From the NCBI RefSeq assembly GCF_900108105.1, contig NZ_FNUR01000006.1, positions 62,001 through 126,000 of the forward strand: 64,000 nt of DNA, read 5' to 3'. Position 1 is the first letter of the stretch. Each line of letters starts with the position of its first letter. A model generated the notes under the pieces. The model was not told the DNA's origin. It did not search any database and saw nothing but the letters and a program-made list of their open reading frames with translations. The position numbers and the translations under genes were made by a program. Source of the DNA: Butyrivibrio sp. Su6. GTDB taxonomy: Bacteria; Bacillota; Clostridia; Lachnospirales; Lachnospiraceae. This document shows, one piece after another, positions 43,158-52,200 of the stretch.

Positions 43158-44099
43158 TTGAAACCAGTATATATAATCAATGGCTTTCTCGACAGTGGAA
43201 AGACAGATTTCTTCAGATATACAATTGCACAGCCTTACTTCAGAACAAAAGGCAAGACTCTTTTGATCGTCTGTGAGGATGGCGAGAATGATTATGAGGA
43301 AAAGCTTCTTAAATCTACAAACACTGTTATTGAGAAAATAGAAGACGAGGAAGACTTTAATCCGGATGCGCTTATTGCACTTGATGCAAAGCACAATCCT
43401 GAGAGAATCCTTGTTGAGTATAACGGAATGTGGAACTTTAAGAACTTAAAGCTCCCTGTAATGTGGAATCTTGAGCAGCAGATAACTGTAATAGACGCTT
43501 CAAGTTTTGAACTGTATTTCAACAACATGAAGTCTCTTCTTGCAGAGCAGATCAGAAATTCTGACCTTATTTTATTCAACCGCTGCGATGGAATTGAGGA
43601 CCTTGCTTCTTATAAGAGAAATGTTAAGGCTATCAACCAGAAGGCTGATATTATCTTTGAAGATAGAAATGGTGAAGTGGACGTAACTCTGGATGAGGAT
43701 CTTCCTTTTGATCTTAATGCTAATCCTATCGATCTCAACAACTATGGCTATGGAATGTTCTATCTTGATGCTCTTGACCATGTTGACAGATATGAAGGCA
43801 AAACGGTCAGATTTAAAGGTATGGTGCTTAAGCCAACAGAGTTCCCTGAGAACCGCTTTGTTCCGGGAAGAATGGCAATGACATGCTGCGCGCAGGATAT
43901 GCAGTTTTTGGGCTTTGCATGTGAGTATGACAAGGTAGCTGACCTTAATGAAAAGGATTGGGTCCTTGTTACTGCAAAGGTTGAGAAGCAGTATGTTGAG
44001 GAGTATCAGGGCGAAGGACCTGTTCTTAAGGCTATATCAGTTGAAAAGACAACAGAACCTGATAATCCGGTAATAGATTTTTCGAATCCGGAACAGTAA
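43158..44099 (+). CDS. COG0523-like GTPase fused to a DUF1980/TIGR03943-like domain
   Basis: This protein of about 313 residues begins KPVYIINGFLDSGKTDFFRY, a P-loop with the G3E form, and has LILFNRCDG as a guanine-specificity-like motif. The CxCC motif of its neighbour is absent and the Walker B region reads ILVEYNGMW, so it is divergent. The C-terminal part (about 205-300) has YEGKTVRFKGMVLKP, FVPGRMAMTCCAQDMQFLGF and WVLVTAKVE, which match the C-terminal domain of the DUF1980/TIGR03943 (YcgQ-type) proteins often linked to zinc. The start is uncertain: ATG codons at 43140 and 43152 are blocked by, or too close to, AAGGAG (43145-43150), while TTG at 43158 has a seven-base spacing. It follows the His-rich COG0523 gene by 38 bases. 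Confidence 0.82.
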   Translation: MKPVYIINGFLDSGKTDFFRYTIAQPYFRTKGKTLLIVCEDGENDYEEKLLKSTNTVIEKIEDEEDFNPDALIALDAKHNPERILVEYNGMWNFKNLKLPVMWNLEQQITVIDASSFELYFNNMKSLLAEQIRNSDLILFNRCDGIEDLASYKRNVKAINQKADIIFEDRNGEVDVTLDEDLPFDLNANPIDLNNYGYGMFYLDALDHVDRYEGKTVRFKGMVLKPTEFPENRFVPGRMAMTCCAQDMQFLGFACEYDKVADLNEKDWVLVTAKVEKQYVEEYQGEGPVLKAISVEKTTEPDNPVIDFSNPEQ

Positions 44100-44121
44100 G
44101 TAGTTTTTTGGGGGGATTATT

Positions 44122-45099
44122 TTGTTTAATTATTTACCACATCAGTGGCTTTTTCTATTCTATCTATACAGCTTTTTTGGGTGGTGCTTCGAATCCACTT
44201 ATGTATCTATATTAAATAAAAGGTTTGTAAACAGGGGCTTTATGCGAGGCCCCTTTTTACCTTTATATGGCAGTGGCGGGATAATGATGCTTGTTGTATC
44301 AAAGCCCTTTTATTCCAATATACTTTTGGTCTATCTGGCAGGATGCGTTGGTGCTACAGCCCTTGAATACGTTGTGGGCGTTTTGATGGAACTGCTTTTT
44401 AAGGTTAGATACTGGGACTATTCGGATAAGTTCCTTAATATCAATGGGCATGTATGTCTTGAATCCACACTTGTTTGGGGATTTTTCACTGTTGTTTTCA
44501 CGCATTATCTTCAGATTCCTGTGGAAAACTTCATAATGTCCATACCTTACAATTTCCTCACTGTTTTTACAACGGTGCTAACTGTTTATGTGAGCTGCGA
44601 TTTTATGGTGGCCTTTAAGACAGCCATCGATCTAAGAGATTTCCTTGTATATATGGAAAAAGCTAAAGAAGAAATGGGCAAAATGCAGAAGAGACTCGAT
44701 GTTATCATTGCCTTTAAGGGCGAGGATGTTCGTGAGACCATTGGTCAGAGAGTAGATGGCATAAGCTCAGAAATTGGTAGTAGAGTAGAAGTTTTGAGCT
44801 CTGGAATTGGCAGCAGAGTAGATGTACTTAGTGGAAAATTGGAAAAATCTTTCGCCGGTTTAAAAGAAAGGCTCTATCATGATCCTTCTCCAAGCATGTT
44901 AAATGTAAGAGAAGAGGTTGGCGAAATGTATGCAAAGTACCGTATCCTTATGGATAGGCTTGCTCCAAAGCCAATAAGAGGCTTCTTTGAATGGTATAGA
45001 AACAGGACTATTCTTGGTAACCCCGGAATGGTTTCGGGTAAGTTTAAGACAAGCTTGGAAGAGATAAAAGAAAAAGCTGCAAGCTTTAGAAAGAAATGA
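44122..45099 (+). CDS. Putative ABC-permease-like membrane protein (DUF1113/CmpB group)
   Basis: This 325-residue protein has five or so helices in its first 190 residues, with HQWLFLFYLYSFFGWCFEST, RGFMRGPFLPLYGSGGIMML and LECVVGVLMELLF-like segments (here LEYVVGVLMELLF). This matches the putative ABC transporter permease group (PF06541). The C-terminal 135 residues are soluble and coiled-coil-like, with two or three near repeats of IGSRV-DVLSSGI. The start is a TTG at 44122, six bases after GGGGGG. It is third in a unit with the two COG0523 genes, but no sequence feature ties it to metals. A bidirectional terminator follows. Confidence 0.75.
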   Translation: MFNYLPHQWLFLFYLYSFFGWCFESTYVSILNKRFVNRGFMRGPFLPLYGSGGIMMLVVSKPFYSNILLVYLAGCVGATALEYVVGVLMELLFKVRYWDYSDKFLNINGHVCLESTLVWGFFTVVFTHYLQIPVENFIMSIPYNFLTVFTTVLTVYVSCDFMVAFKTAIDLRDFLVYMEKAKEEMGKMQKRLDVIIAFKGEDVRETIGQRVDGISSEIGSRVEVLSSGIGSRVDVLSGKLEKSFAGLKERLYHDPSPSMLNVREEVGEMYAKYRILMDRLAPKPIRGFFEWYRNRTILGNPGMVSGKFKTSLEEIKEKAASFRKK

Positions 45100-45120
45100 T
45101 CAATAGAAAAGTAAAAAAAT

Positions 45121-45155
45121 AAAACCACATGTCGGTGAGAAGACATGTGGTTTTT
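45121..45155. terminator. Bidirectional terminator
   Basis: AAAACCACATGTC (45121-45133) pairs with GACATGTGGTTTT (45142-45154), loop of eight bases, with A- and T-runs on opposite sides. It ends both the COG0523 unit and the convergent rpsT. Confidence 0.9.
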
Positions 45156-45181
45156 AATTTATATATTCTTATAAAAAAAGA

Positions 45182-45445
45182 TTAAGCCATCTTATTTACA
45201 GCCTGAGCAAGACGAGAAACTTTTCTTGATGCTGTGTTCTTCTTGAATACACCCTTTGACTCAGCCTTGTCAATTGCAGATGTTGCGTTAAGAAGTGCCT
45301 TAGCAGCCTCGTCCTTGTTGCCAGCTTCGATAGCAGCACGAACCTTCTTGATCTCTGTCTTTACAGCTGATTTGATGATCTGATTTCTCTCAGCCTTTTT
45401 CTTATTAACTAAAACTCTCTTCTTGGCGGATTTAATATTTGCCAT
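45182..45445 (-). CDS. rpsT: 30S ribosomal protein S20
   Basis: This 87-residue basic protein binds 16S rRNA in the small subunit. It starts ANIKSAKKRVLVNKKKAERN and has SAVKTEIKKVRAAIEAGNKD and KGVFKKNTASRKVSRLAQAV, all typical of S20. The GGAGG site and the biased codons are normal. Transcription is convergent with the COG0523 unit and divergent from lepA, as in many Firmicutes. A strong promoter lies about 95 bases upstream, so a leader of about 85 bases is made. Confidence 0.97.
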   Translation of the reverse strand: MANIKSAKKRVLVNKKKAERNQIIKSAVKTEIKKVRAAIEAGNKDEAAKALLNATSAIDKAESKGVFKKNTASRKVSRLAQAVNKMA

Positions 45446-45537
45446 AATTACCTCCGAATATTATAACTATTTGTATTTTTAGTGATGATAATGACTGAGG
45501 CTAGACACGGAAAGCCTTTTGTCACATACTCTAGAAT

Positions 45538-45566
45538 ATATTAGATGAAATATCGCAAACTGTCAA
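45538..45566 (-). promoter_or_regulatory. rpsT promoter
   Basis: On the minus strand TTGACA (+ strand 45561-45566) and TAATAT (+ strand 45538-45543) are 17 bases apart. This is a strong sigma-A type promoter for the ribosomal protein gene. Confidence 0.8.
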
Positions 45567-45724
45567 TAGATTTTTGGTTTTAAGAGTTTTTTCGAGGACC
45601 GAATTGTGGTATATTATGATGACAGGGTCGAAAGTTATTTATGACGGAGCAATTCGTGTCATCAGTTAGGGGCAAGATTTACTTTGGCCCTTTCATTATC
45701 TAATTTTAGAAAGAGGATTTTTGC
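45567..45724 (+). promoter_or_regulatory. lepA leader with two inverted repeats
   Basis: The 158 bases before lepA hold a TATTAT-like -10 box near 45614 with a weak TTTTCG -35 seventeen bases earlier. Two inverted repeats follow: ATGAC/GTCAT (about 45641-45662) and GGGGC/GCCCT (about 45670-45692). Neither has a clear T-run. They may be leader hairpins; no known riboswitch is recognised. Confidence 0.35.
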
Positions 45725-47533
45725 GTGGATCAGAGTAAGATTAGGAATTTTTGTATAGTAGCACATATAGACCATGGTAAGTCAACTCTTGCTGACAGAA
45801 TGATCGAGAAAACCGGCGTTCTTACCAGTAGAGAAATGCAGAACCAGGTCCTTGATAATATGGATATAGAGCGTGAGAGAGGAATCACTATCAAGTCTCA
45901 GGCTGTCAGAATGATTTATAAGGCAAAAGATGGTGAGGAATACACCTTTAACATGATAGATACTCCAGGACATGTAGACTTTGGATATGAAGTATCCAGA
46001 AGCCTTGCAGCCTGTGATGGTGCTATTTTGGTAGTCGATGCAACACAGGGAGTTGAAGCCCAGACACTTGCTAACGTGTATATGGCACTTGATCATGACC
46101 TTGATGTTTTCCCCGTAATTAATAAAATTGACCTTCCAAGTGCCCAGCCGCAGGAAGTTAAGGACGAGATAGAGGATGTTATTGGAATTGAGGCGCAGGA
46201 TGCACCTCTTATTTCAGCTAAAAACGGAATTGGAATAGAGGATGTATTAGAGGCGGTTGTTCATAAGATTCCTGCTCCGGCCGGAGATTCAACCAAGCCT
46301 TTGACAGCGCTTATTTTTGACAGTATCTATGACTCTTATAGAGGCGTTATTGTATTCATCCGTGTAAGAGACGGCATTATCAAAAAAGGCATGAAGGTGA
46401 AATTCATGGCAACAGGTGCTGAGGCCGAGGTTGTAGAAGTAGGATATTTTGGTCCCGGAAGATTTATTGCCAGCGATGAACTTACTGCCGGAGATGTAGG
46501 TTACTTTACTGCATCCATCAAGAATATTCAGGATACACGTGTTGGTGATACAGTTACTGATTTTGCAAAACCATGTGCAGAGGCACTTCCCGGATACAAA
46601 AAGGTTATGCCTATGGTTTACTGCGGACTTTATCCTGCAGATTCTGCACATTATTCCGACCTTCGTGATGCCCTTGAAAAGCTTCAGCTTAATGATGCAT
46701 CTCTTTTCTACGAACCTGAAACATCTCAGGCTCTTGGATTTGGTTTCAGAGCAGGCTTTTTGGGACTCCTTCATTTGGAAGTTATTCAGGAAAGACTTGA
46801 AAGAGAGTATGATCTGAATCTTGTAACCACAGCCCCTGGCGTTGTTTACAAGGTTCATAAGACAGACGGAACAGTATTTGACCTCACCAACCCTACTAAT
46901 CTTCCTGATCCATCTGAAATAGAATATATGGAAGAGCCTATCGTAAATGGCGAGATCATGGTTACAACTGATTATGTTGGTGCGATCATGCAGCTTTGCC
47001 AGGAGAGACGTGGTAAGTACCTCAGTACTGACTATATTGAGCAGACAAGGGCAATCCTTAAGTATGAGCTTCCACTTAACGAGATCATCTATGATTTCTT
47101 TGATGCCCTCAAATCCAGATCAAGAGGATATGCATCTTTTGACTATGAACTTAAAGGCTATGAGAGGTCTGAGCTTGTTAAGCTCGATATTCTGATAAAC
47201 AGAGAAGAGGTCGATGCGCTGTCATTTATAGTCCACAAAGACGGGGCTTATGAGAGAGGCCGTAAGATGTGCGAGAAGCTTAAAGAGGAGATTCCAAGGC
47301 ATCTGTTCGAGATTCCTATCCAGGCAGCAGTCGGTGGCAAGATAATCGCAAGAGAAACTGTTAAGGCTTATCGCAAGGACGTTCTTGCCAAGTGCTATGG
47401 CGGTGATATAACACGTAAAAAGAAACTTCTTGAGAAGCAGAAGGAAGGTAAGAGAAAAATGCGCCAGATTGGTAATGTTGAAGTGCCACAGGCAGCTTTC
47501 CTTTCTGTTCTTAAGCTTGATAATACCGATTAA
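45725..47533 (+). CDS. lepA: Elongation factor 4 (LepA)
   Basis: This 602-residue GTPase acts on stalled ribosomes and helps assembly of the small subunit. The G domain (about 1-185) has [14 protein letters not shown] (G1), RGITIKSQA (G2), [12 protein letters not shown] (G3), VINKIDLPS (G4) and [10 protein letters not shown] (G5). Domains II, III and IV follow, with the LepA-specific C-terminus including [18 protein letters not shown]. The start codon is GTG at 45725. The next gene begins one base after its stop, so the hemW start is coupled to it. Full length and motifs are intact. Confidence 0.97.
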   Translation: MDQSKIRNFCIVAHIDHGKSTLADRMIEKTGVLTSREMQNQVLDNMDIERERGITIKSQAVRMIYKAKDGEEYTFNMIDTPGHVDFGYEVSRSLAACDGAILVVDATQGVEAQTLANVYMALDHDLDVFPVINKIDLPSAQPQEVKDEIEDVIGIEAQDAPLISAKNGIGIEDVLEAVVHKIPAPAGDSTKPLTALIFDSIYDSYRGVIVFIRVRDGIIKKGMKVKFMATGAEAEVVEVGYFGPGRFIASDELTAGDVGYFTASIKNIQDTRVGDTVTDFAKPCAEALPGYKKVMPMVYCGLYPADSAHYSDLRDALEKLQLNDASLFYEPETSQALGFGFRAGFLGLLHLEVIQERLEREYDLNLVTTAPGVVYKVHKTDGTVFDLTNPTNLPDPSEIEYMEEPIVNGEIMVTTDYVGAIMQLCQERRGKYLSTDYIEQTRAILKYELPLNEIIYDFFDALKSRSRGYASFDYELKGYERSELVKLDILINREEVDALSFIVHKDGAYERGRKMCEKLKEEIPRHLFEIPIQAAVGGKIIARETVKAYRKDVLAKCYGGDITRKKKLLEKQKEGKRKMRQIGNVEVPQAAFLSVLKLDNTD

Positions 47534-47534
47534 G

Positions 47535-48701
47535 ATGAAAAATAATCTATCACTATATGTTCATATTCCTTTTTGTGTAAAAAAGTGCCTGTACTGCGAC
47601 TTTTTATCTTTTCCTGCAAATGACGATCTGATAAAAAGCTACGTTGAGGCACTTAGGAGGGAAATTGTTATTTCTTCACCAGAATTTGTGGATAACAATG
47701 TCAGATCCATATTTTTTGGTGGAGGAACGCCCTCGTTTGTTGATGCAAAAGAGATATGCGATGTGTTACACCTTATAAAAGAGAACTTTAATGTGTCTGC
47801 GGACGCAGAAATAAGCATTGAAGCCAATCCTGCTTCTGCAATGAGAGAAAAGCTCTTTTCATACCGGGAGGCTGGATTTAACAGGCTGAGCATCGGAGCG
47901 CAGTCGCTGAATGATGAGGAACTAAAAAAGCTCGGAAGAGCCCATGACAGCAGGATGTTCTTTGAAACCTATGATAATGCAAGGAGCGTCGGCTTTGACA
48001 ATATCAACATTGATATTATGAGCGCGCTTCCTGACCAGAGTCTTGAAACATATCTTGGTACAGTAAAAAAGGTGATCAGTTTAAAGCCTGAGCATATTTC
48101 AGCCTACAGTCTGATAGTAGAAGAAGGGACTCCTTTTTATGACATGGAGCTAAGTCTCCCATCAGAAGAGCTTGATAGGGAAATGTACCATGAGACAAAG
48201 AGTCTTTTAGCTGAGAGAGGCTATCACAGATATGAGATATCTAACTATGCTTTAAGTGCACAGACAGAGTGTTTTCACAATAAGGTTTACTGGAGACGTG
48301 GCAATTACTTAGGCCTGGGTCTTGGGGCTTCATCTATGGTAAAAAACACCAGGTGGAATAATGTTACTGACATGAGTCAGTATAAAAAGGCCTTTGAAAG
48401 TGATGCTGCCTTGGAATACAAGGAGAACGTGCAGACACTCTCTAAACAGGAACAGATGGAAGAGTTTATGTTCCTGGGATTAAGGCTTGTAGAAGGTGTG
48501 GACGTTGACAGTTTCAAAGATTGTTTTGAGTGCGACATTTATGATGTGTATTCTGAGACAATTGAAAAGTATACAGGGATGGGACTTTTGGAAACTTATG
48601 ATTCTCTTAATGAGGATGGAAACATGGCCCATAAACTGCGTCTGACTGACAGGGGACTTGACGTAAGCAATACAGTAATGGCTGATTTTTTATTTACTTA
48701 A
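47535..48701 (+). CDS. hemW: Radical SAM heme chaperone HemW
   Basis: This 388-residue protein has the radical SAM cluster motif CxxxCxxC in IPFCVKKCLYC near the N-terminus, then the family markers FFGGGTPSFVDA, SIEANPASA, FNRLSIGAQSLN and NIDIMSALPDQ, with a C-terminal HemN-like domain (LGLGLGASSMV). HemW moves heme to respiratory proteins and is often misnamed as an oxygen-independent coproporphyrinogen oxidase; the Cys following the cluster motif is Asp here (CDF). The start at 47535 lies one base after the lepA stop and has no good ribosome site of its own, so coupling to lepA is likely. The pair lepA-hemW is conserved in Firmicutes. Confidence 0.94.
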   Translation: MKNNLSLYVHIPFCVKKCLYCDFLSFPANDDLIKSYVEALRREIVISSPEFVDNNVRSIFFGGGTPSFVDAKEICDVLHLIKENFNVSADAEISIEANPASAMREKLFSYREAGFNRLSIGAQSLNDEELKKLGRAHDSRMFFETYDNARSVGFDNINIDIMSALPDQSLETYLGTVKKVISLKPEHISAYSLIVEEGTPFYDMELSLPSEELDREMYHETKSLLAERGYHRYEISNYALSAQTECFHNKVYWRRGNYLGLGLGASSMVKNTRWNNVTDMSQYKKAFESDAALEYKENVQTLSKQEQMEEFMFLGLRLVEGVDVDSFKDCFECDIYDVYSETIEKYTGMGLLETYDSLNEDGNMAHKLRLTDRGLDVSNTVMADFLFT

Positions 48702-48725
48702 TTTTTTACAGAGGAGAATGTGGGG

Positions 48726-49319
48726 ATGAATTACAATTTTTTTGCACTTATATCCAGAATGAAATACATTGACAGATGGGCACTTATGCGAAATACAAGG
48801 GCAGAAAATCTCTGTGAGCATTCTATGGAGGTTGCGATCATAGCCCATGCGCTCTGTACGATCGGAAATGTGCGATACGGCAAGAACCTTGATGCTGACA
48901 AAGCGGCACTTATAGGTCTTTATCATGATGCGTCAGAGATCATAACGGGTGACATGCCTACTCCGGTAAAATATTTTAATGCAGATCTTAAAACTGCCTA
49001 TAAGCAGGTGGAGACCATAGCAGATAATAAGCTTTTGGAAAAACTTCCGGAAGATTTAAGACCTGTGTATGAAGAGATTTTCAAGTCTTCTGAAGATGAG
49101 AATGAAGTTTATATGAGAAAACTTGTAAAGGCAGCTGATAAGCTATCTGCCCTTATCAAGTGTATAAATGAATTAAATGCAGGTAACAGCGAATTCAGAA
49201 CTGCAAAAGAGAGTACCGGCAAATCGATCAGAAGCTTATATCAGGACCTTCCTGAGGTTTTGGATTTTGTAAATGAGTTTTTGGCTTCCTATGGAAGCAC
49301 TCTTGATGAACTCACATGA
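48726..49319 (+). CDS. YfbR-like HD-domain 5'-deoxynucleotidase
   Basis: This 198-residue protein has the HD phosphohydrolase fold of the YfbR group, which removes phosphate from deoxynucleoside 5'-monophosphates. It starts NYNFFALISRMKYIDRW. The metal-binding His is in CEHSMEVAIIAH, HD in LYHDASEIITGD, and Asp in AADKLSAL. GAGGAG at 48711 supports the ATG at 48726; a GTG six bases earlier is less well spaced. It follows hemW by 24 bases and is probably co-transcribed with lepA-hemW. No terminator is seen after it, and an AT-rich spacer leads to pilT. Confidence 0.88.
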   Translation: MNYNFFALISRMKYIDRWALMRNTRAENLCEHSMEVAIIAHALCTIGNVRYGKNLDADKAALIGLYHDASEIITGDMPTPVKYFNADLKTAYKQVETIADNKLLEKLPEDLRPVYEEIFKSSEDENEVYMRKLVKAADKLSALIKCINELNAGNSEFRTAKESTGKSIRSLYQDLPEVLDFVNEFLASYGSTLDELT

Positions 49320-49392
49320 TATGGATATTAATTGCTTTTTAGTTAAATTAGATTCATAATTATAGACATAACAATGATGAGGGGCTTTTTAT

Positions 49393-50454
49393 ATGTCAAA
49401 AATAGAGGATATCTTAAGAGAAGCGAAGGAAAAAGGAGCATCTGACGTACATATTACAGTAGGTCTACCTCCTAAAATGCGATTAAATGGCAAACTTATC
49501 GCAATGGACAATTACGATAAGATGATGCCTGCAGATACTAAGCTTATTGCTGACGAAGTAATGAATGACAAGCAAAAAGAAAAGCTTGAAGAAAACGGTC
49601 AGCACGATATGTCTTTTTCTATTCCGGGAATAGGGCGTTACCGTCTTAATATTTTCAAGCAGCGTGGCTCCATTGCTATGGCTTTTAGAGTTGTTGCAAC
49701 TCAGATTCCGACAGCGGAAAGTCTTGGCATACCGGAAACAGTAGTTGACCTCTACCAAAAACAAAGAGGCCTTGTTCTTGTAACAGGTCCAACAGGAAGC
49801 GGTAAATCAACCACACTTGCTTCTATCATTGACATGATCAACAACAACAGAGAGGCGCATGTTATCACTCTTGAGGATCCTATCGAGTTTACCTATCAGC
49901 ACAGAATGTCAATTGTAAACCAGAGGGAGATCGGAACTGATTCAAACAGCTATGCCAACGCACTTAGGGCAGCTCTTCGTGAAGATCCTGATGTAATCCT
50001 TGTGGGCGAAATGCGTGATCTTGAGACTATAAGCACAGCCATTACTGCAGCGGAGACAGGACACCTTGTTCTCTCAACAGTACATACTATAGGTGCTTCC
50101 AATACAGTAGACAGACTCATCGATGTATTTCCTTCTCATCAGCAGCAACAGATACGTATTCAGCTGGCTGGAGTATTGGAAGCTGTTATTTCCCAGCAGC
50201 TCATTCCTACAACTGATGGCGTTTCCCGTGCAGCAGCCTTTGAAGTTCTCCATGTAAACAGCGCTGTCAGAAACCTCATCCGCGAAGGAAAGTCCCATCA
50301 GCTCATAACCTATATGCAAACATACCGCAAACAGGGCATGATGACAATGGATGACGCCATCCTTGAACTCTACCGTGCTCAAAAGATATCCCGTGAAAGC
50401 GCCCTTCAGTTCGCACAGGATCCTGACACCATGCAAAATAAAATGCTCAGATAA
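49393..50454 (+). CDS. pilT: Type IV pilus retraction ATPase PilT
   Basis: This 353-residue hexameric ATPase disassembles pili and pulls them in. It starts KIEDILREAKEKGASDVHIT, has Walker A GPTGSGKSTT, Asp box ITLEDPIEF, Walker B RALREDPDVILVGEMRDL, and His box ETGHLVLSTVHT. The PilT-specific motif AIRNLIRE reads AVRNLIREGKSHQL here, which distinguishes it from extension ATPases. It is monocistronic, ended by a perfect palindromic terminator. The pilus-like genes at 5815-8660 lack an ATPase. PilT is next to comM and dprA, both linked to natural transformation. Confidence 0.95.
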   Translation: MSKIEDILREAKEKGASDVHITVGLPPKMRLNGKLIAMDNYDKMMPADTKLIADEVMNDKQKEKLEENGQHDMSFSIPGIGRYRLNIFKQRGSIAMAFRVVATQIPTAESLGIPETVVDLYQKQRGLVLVTGPTGSGKSTTLASIIDMINNNREAHVITLEDPIEFTYQHRMSIVNQREIGTDSNSYANALRAALREDPDVILVGEMRDLETISTAITAAETGHLVLSTVHTIGASNTVDRLIDVFPSHQQQQIRIQLAGVLEAVISQQLIPTTDGVSRAAAFEVLHVNSAVRNLIREGKSHQLITYMQTYRKQGMMTMDDAILELYRAQKISRESALQFAQDPDTMQNKMLR

Positions 50455-50455
50455 G

Positions 50456-50484
50456 AAAATGGCTACGTACGTAGCCATTTTTTT
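50456..50484 (+). terminator. Terminator after pilT
   Basis: A perfect palindrome AATGGCTACGTACGTAGCCATT (first half 50458-50468, second half 50469-50479) is followed by a T-run, forming a stem with a small ACGT loop. Confidence 0.88.
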
Positions 50485-50627
50485 GCGTAGATTTTTGACT
50501 TGCACGAGGGGAGTTTTTGTTGTATAGTATGCAAGTTGGTTAAAATTGTTAATGCTCAATAGAAGTTTGCAAAGTTCTTTTGCAGACTGATTACCCATAT
50601 TTAATTTAATAGTGAGAGAGGAAGTTT

Positions 50628-52196
50628 ATGTTTAGTACAGTTACTTCGGGAGCTGTCAGGGGCATTTTGTCTTACCTTATTGAGGTAGAGGTGGATGTTT
50701 CGACGGGACTCCCTGGTTTTAGCATGGTTGGCTTTATGAGCGGCGATGTAAGAGAGGCTGGTGACAGAGTTAAGGTGGCACTTAAAAATATAGGTGTTAA
50801 GATACCGGCTTCTAAGATCACGGTCAATCTGTCCCCTGCAGATATCAGAAAAGAAGGCATTGTGATAGATCTTCCAATGGCTGTTGCGATACTGATCGCC
50901 ATGGGGGAACTGGAAGAAAAATGTGTTAAGGATATGGTTATTTTAGGTGAACTTGGTCTTGATGGAGAAGTTAAGCCGGTGAAGGGAATTCTTCCAATTG
51001 TTACTAAGGCAAAAGAGATGGGAATAAAGACAGTTCTTTTACCAAAAGATAATGCAATGGAGGGCGCAGTTGTCGATAATATCAGGATTATTGGGGTTGG
51101 GTCACTTCAGGAAGCAATCTGTTATCTTGCTGCGTCTGAAAATGAAAGGGATAGTCTCATAAAGCCCACAACTGTGAATGTCAGAGAAATATTTGAAAGG
51201 GATTTAGGCAGAGAAGACGGCCTTGATTTTGCAGATATCAACGGTCAGGCTGCAGTTAAAAGAGCTGTAGAGGTTGCGGCAGCGGGATTTCATCATCTAC
51301 TCCTTGTGGGACCGCCGGGATCAGGAAAGAGTATGGTGGCCAAAAGAATCCCCTCCATAATGCCAAAGCTTTCTTTGGAGGAGAGCCTTGAAGTGTCAAC
51401 AATCTATTCGGTTGCCGGAGAACTTAAGGAAAATCAGGCGCTTATAACCAGAAGACCATTTATGAGTCCCCATCACTCCATAACTGAGACGGCTCTTACG
51501 GGAGGCGGCAATGTGCCACGCCCCGGCGTAATTTCCCTGGCCCACCGAGGAGTTCTGTTTCTTGATGAAATGGCAGAATTTCCAAGGACTAAGCTTGATA
51601 TGCTACGCCAGCCAATGGAGGATAAGTTTATACATATAGCAAGAAGCAGAGGAACTTTTTCCTATCCTGCGGATTTTCAGTTAGTAGGGGCTCTAAACCC
51701 TTGCCCCTGCGGGTATTATCCGGACAGAAACAAGTGTAAATGTACATCTAACGAGATCAAAAGATATCTTGGCCATATTTCAGGACCAATTCTTGACAGG
51801 ATCGATATATGCGTAGAAGCGCCAAGGGTAGATATATCCGATCTTTCTCAGAAATCCAGAAGTTTAAATGAATCAAGCAAAACCATAAGACAAAGGGTGA
51901 TGGCGGCCAGAAAAAGACAGGAAGAGCGATTTAGGGGAACAAATCTTAAGTTCAATTCTGAAATGTCACCCGGAGACATCCAAAAGTATTGTCCACTTGG
52001 TAATATTGAACAGTCGTATCTTGAGAGTGTCTTTTCTAAGATGGAGCTGAGCGCCAGAGCCTATCACAAAATTCTCAGGATTGCCAGAACCATTGCGGAT
52101 CTTGAAAACAGCGAAAAGATAACAAGGCTGCATATTATGGAGGCAGTAAGCTATCGAATGACAGATGGCAAATATTGGAGCCAAAGAGAGGAGTAA
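50628..52196 (+). CDS. comM: ComM/YifB-family Mg-chelatase-like AAA ATPase
   Basis: This 522-residue protein has an N-terminal Lon-like S5 domain (about 1-165, FSTVTSGAVRGILSYLIEVE, TVNLSPADIRKEG) and an AAA+ Mg-chelatase domain with LLVGPPGSGKSMVAKRIPS, FLDEMAEF and a Cys cluster CPCGYYPDRNKCKC. The C-terminal domain is the Mg-chelatase lid. ComM homologues extend branches of DNA during natural transformation. TTACTTCGGG starts just after an AGAGAGGAAG ribosome site. Upstream is an AT-rich spacer with TTGACT (50495-50500) and TATAGT, spaced too far for a confident promoter. The gene ends four bases before dprA starts, and AGAGAGGAG inside its end serves dprA. Confidence 0.94.
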   Translation: MFSTVTSGAVRGILSYLIEVEVDVSTGLPGFSMVGFMSGDVREAGDRVKVALKNIGVKIPASKITVNLSPADIRKEGIVIDLPMAVAILIAMGELEEKCVKDMVILGELGLDGEVKPVKGILPIVTKAKEMGIKTVLLPKDNAMEGAVVDNIRIIGVGSLQEAICYLAASENERDSLIKPTTVNVREIFERDLGREDGLDFADINGQAAVKRAVEVAAAGFHHLLLVGPPGSGKSMVAKRIPSIMPKLSLEESLEVSTIYSVAGELKENQALITRRPFMSPHHSITETALTGGGNVPRPGVISLAHRGVLFLDEMAEFPRTKLDMLRQPMEDKFIHIARSRGTFSYPADFQLVGALNPCPCGYYPDRNKCKCTSNEIKRYLGHISGPILDRIDICVEAPRVDISDLSQKSRSLNESSKTIRQRVMAARKRQEERFRGTNLKFNSEMSPGDIQKYCPLGNIEQSYLESVFSKMELSARAYHKILRIARTIADLENSEKITRLHIMEAVSYRMTDGKYWSQREE

Positions 52197-52200
52197 GCTA

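Noticed and set aside
46289-46858. 189-codon minus-strand frame inside lepA
   Set aside because: The lepA protein is intact and conserved across this stretch, and the antisense frame has no family resemblance.
50074-50598. 174-codon minus-strand frame opposite pilT
   Set aside because: It runs across the pilT terminator and opposes a fully conserved ATPase.
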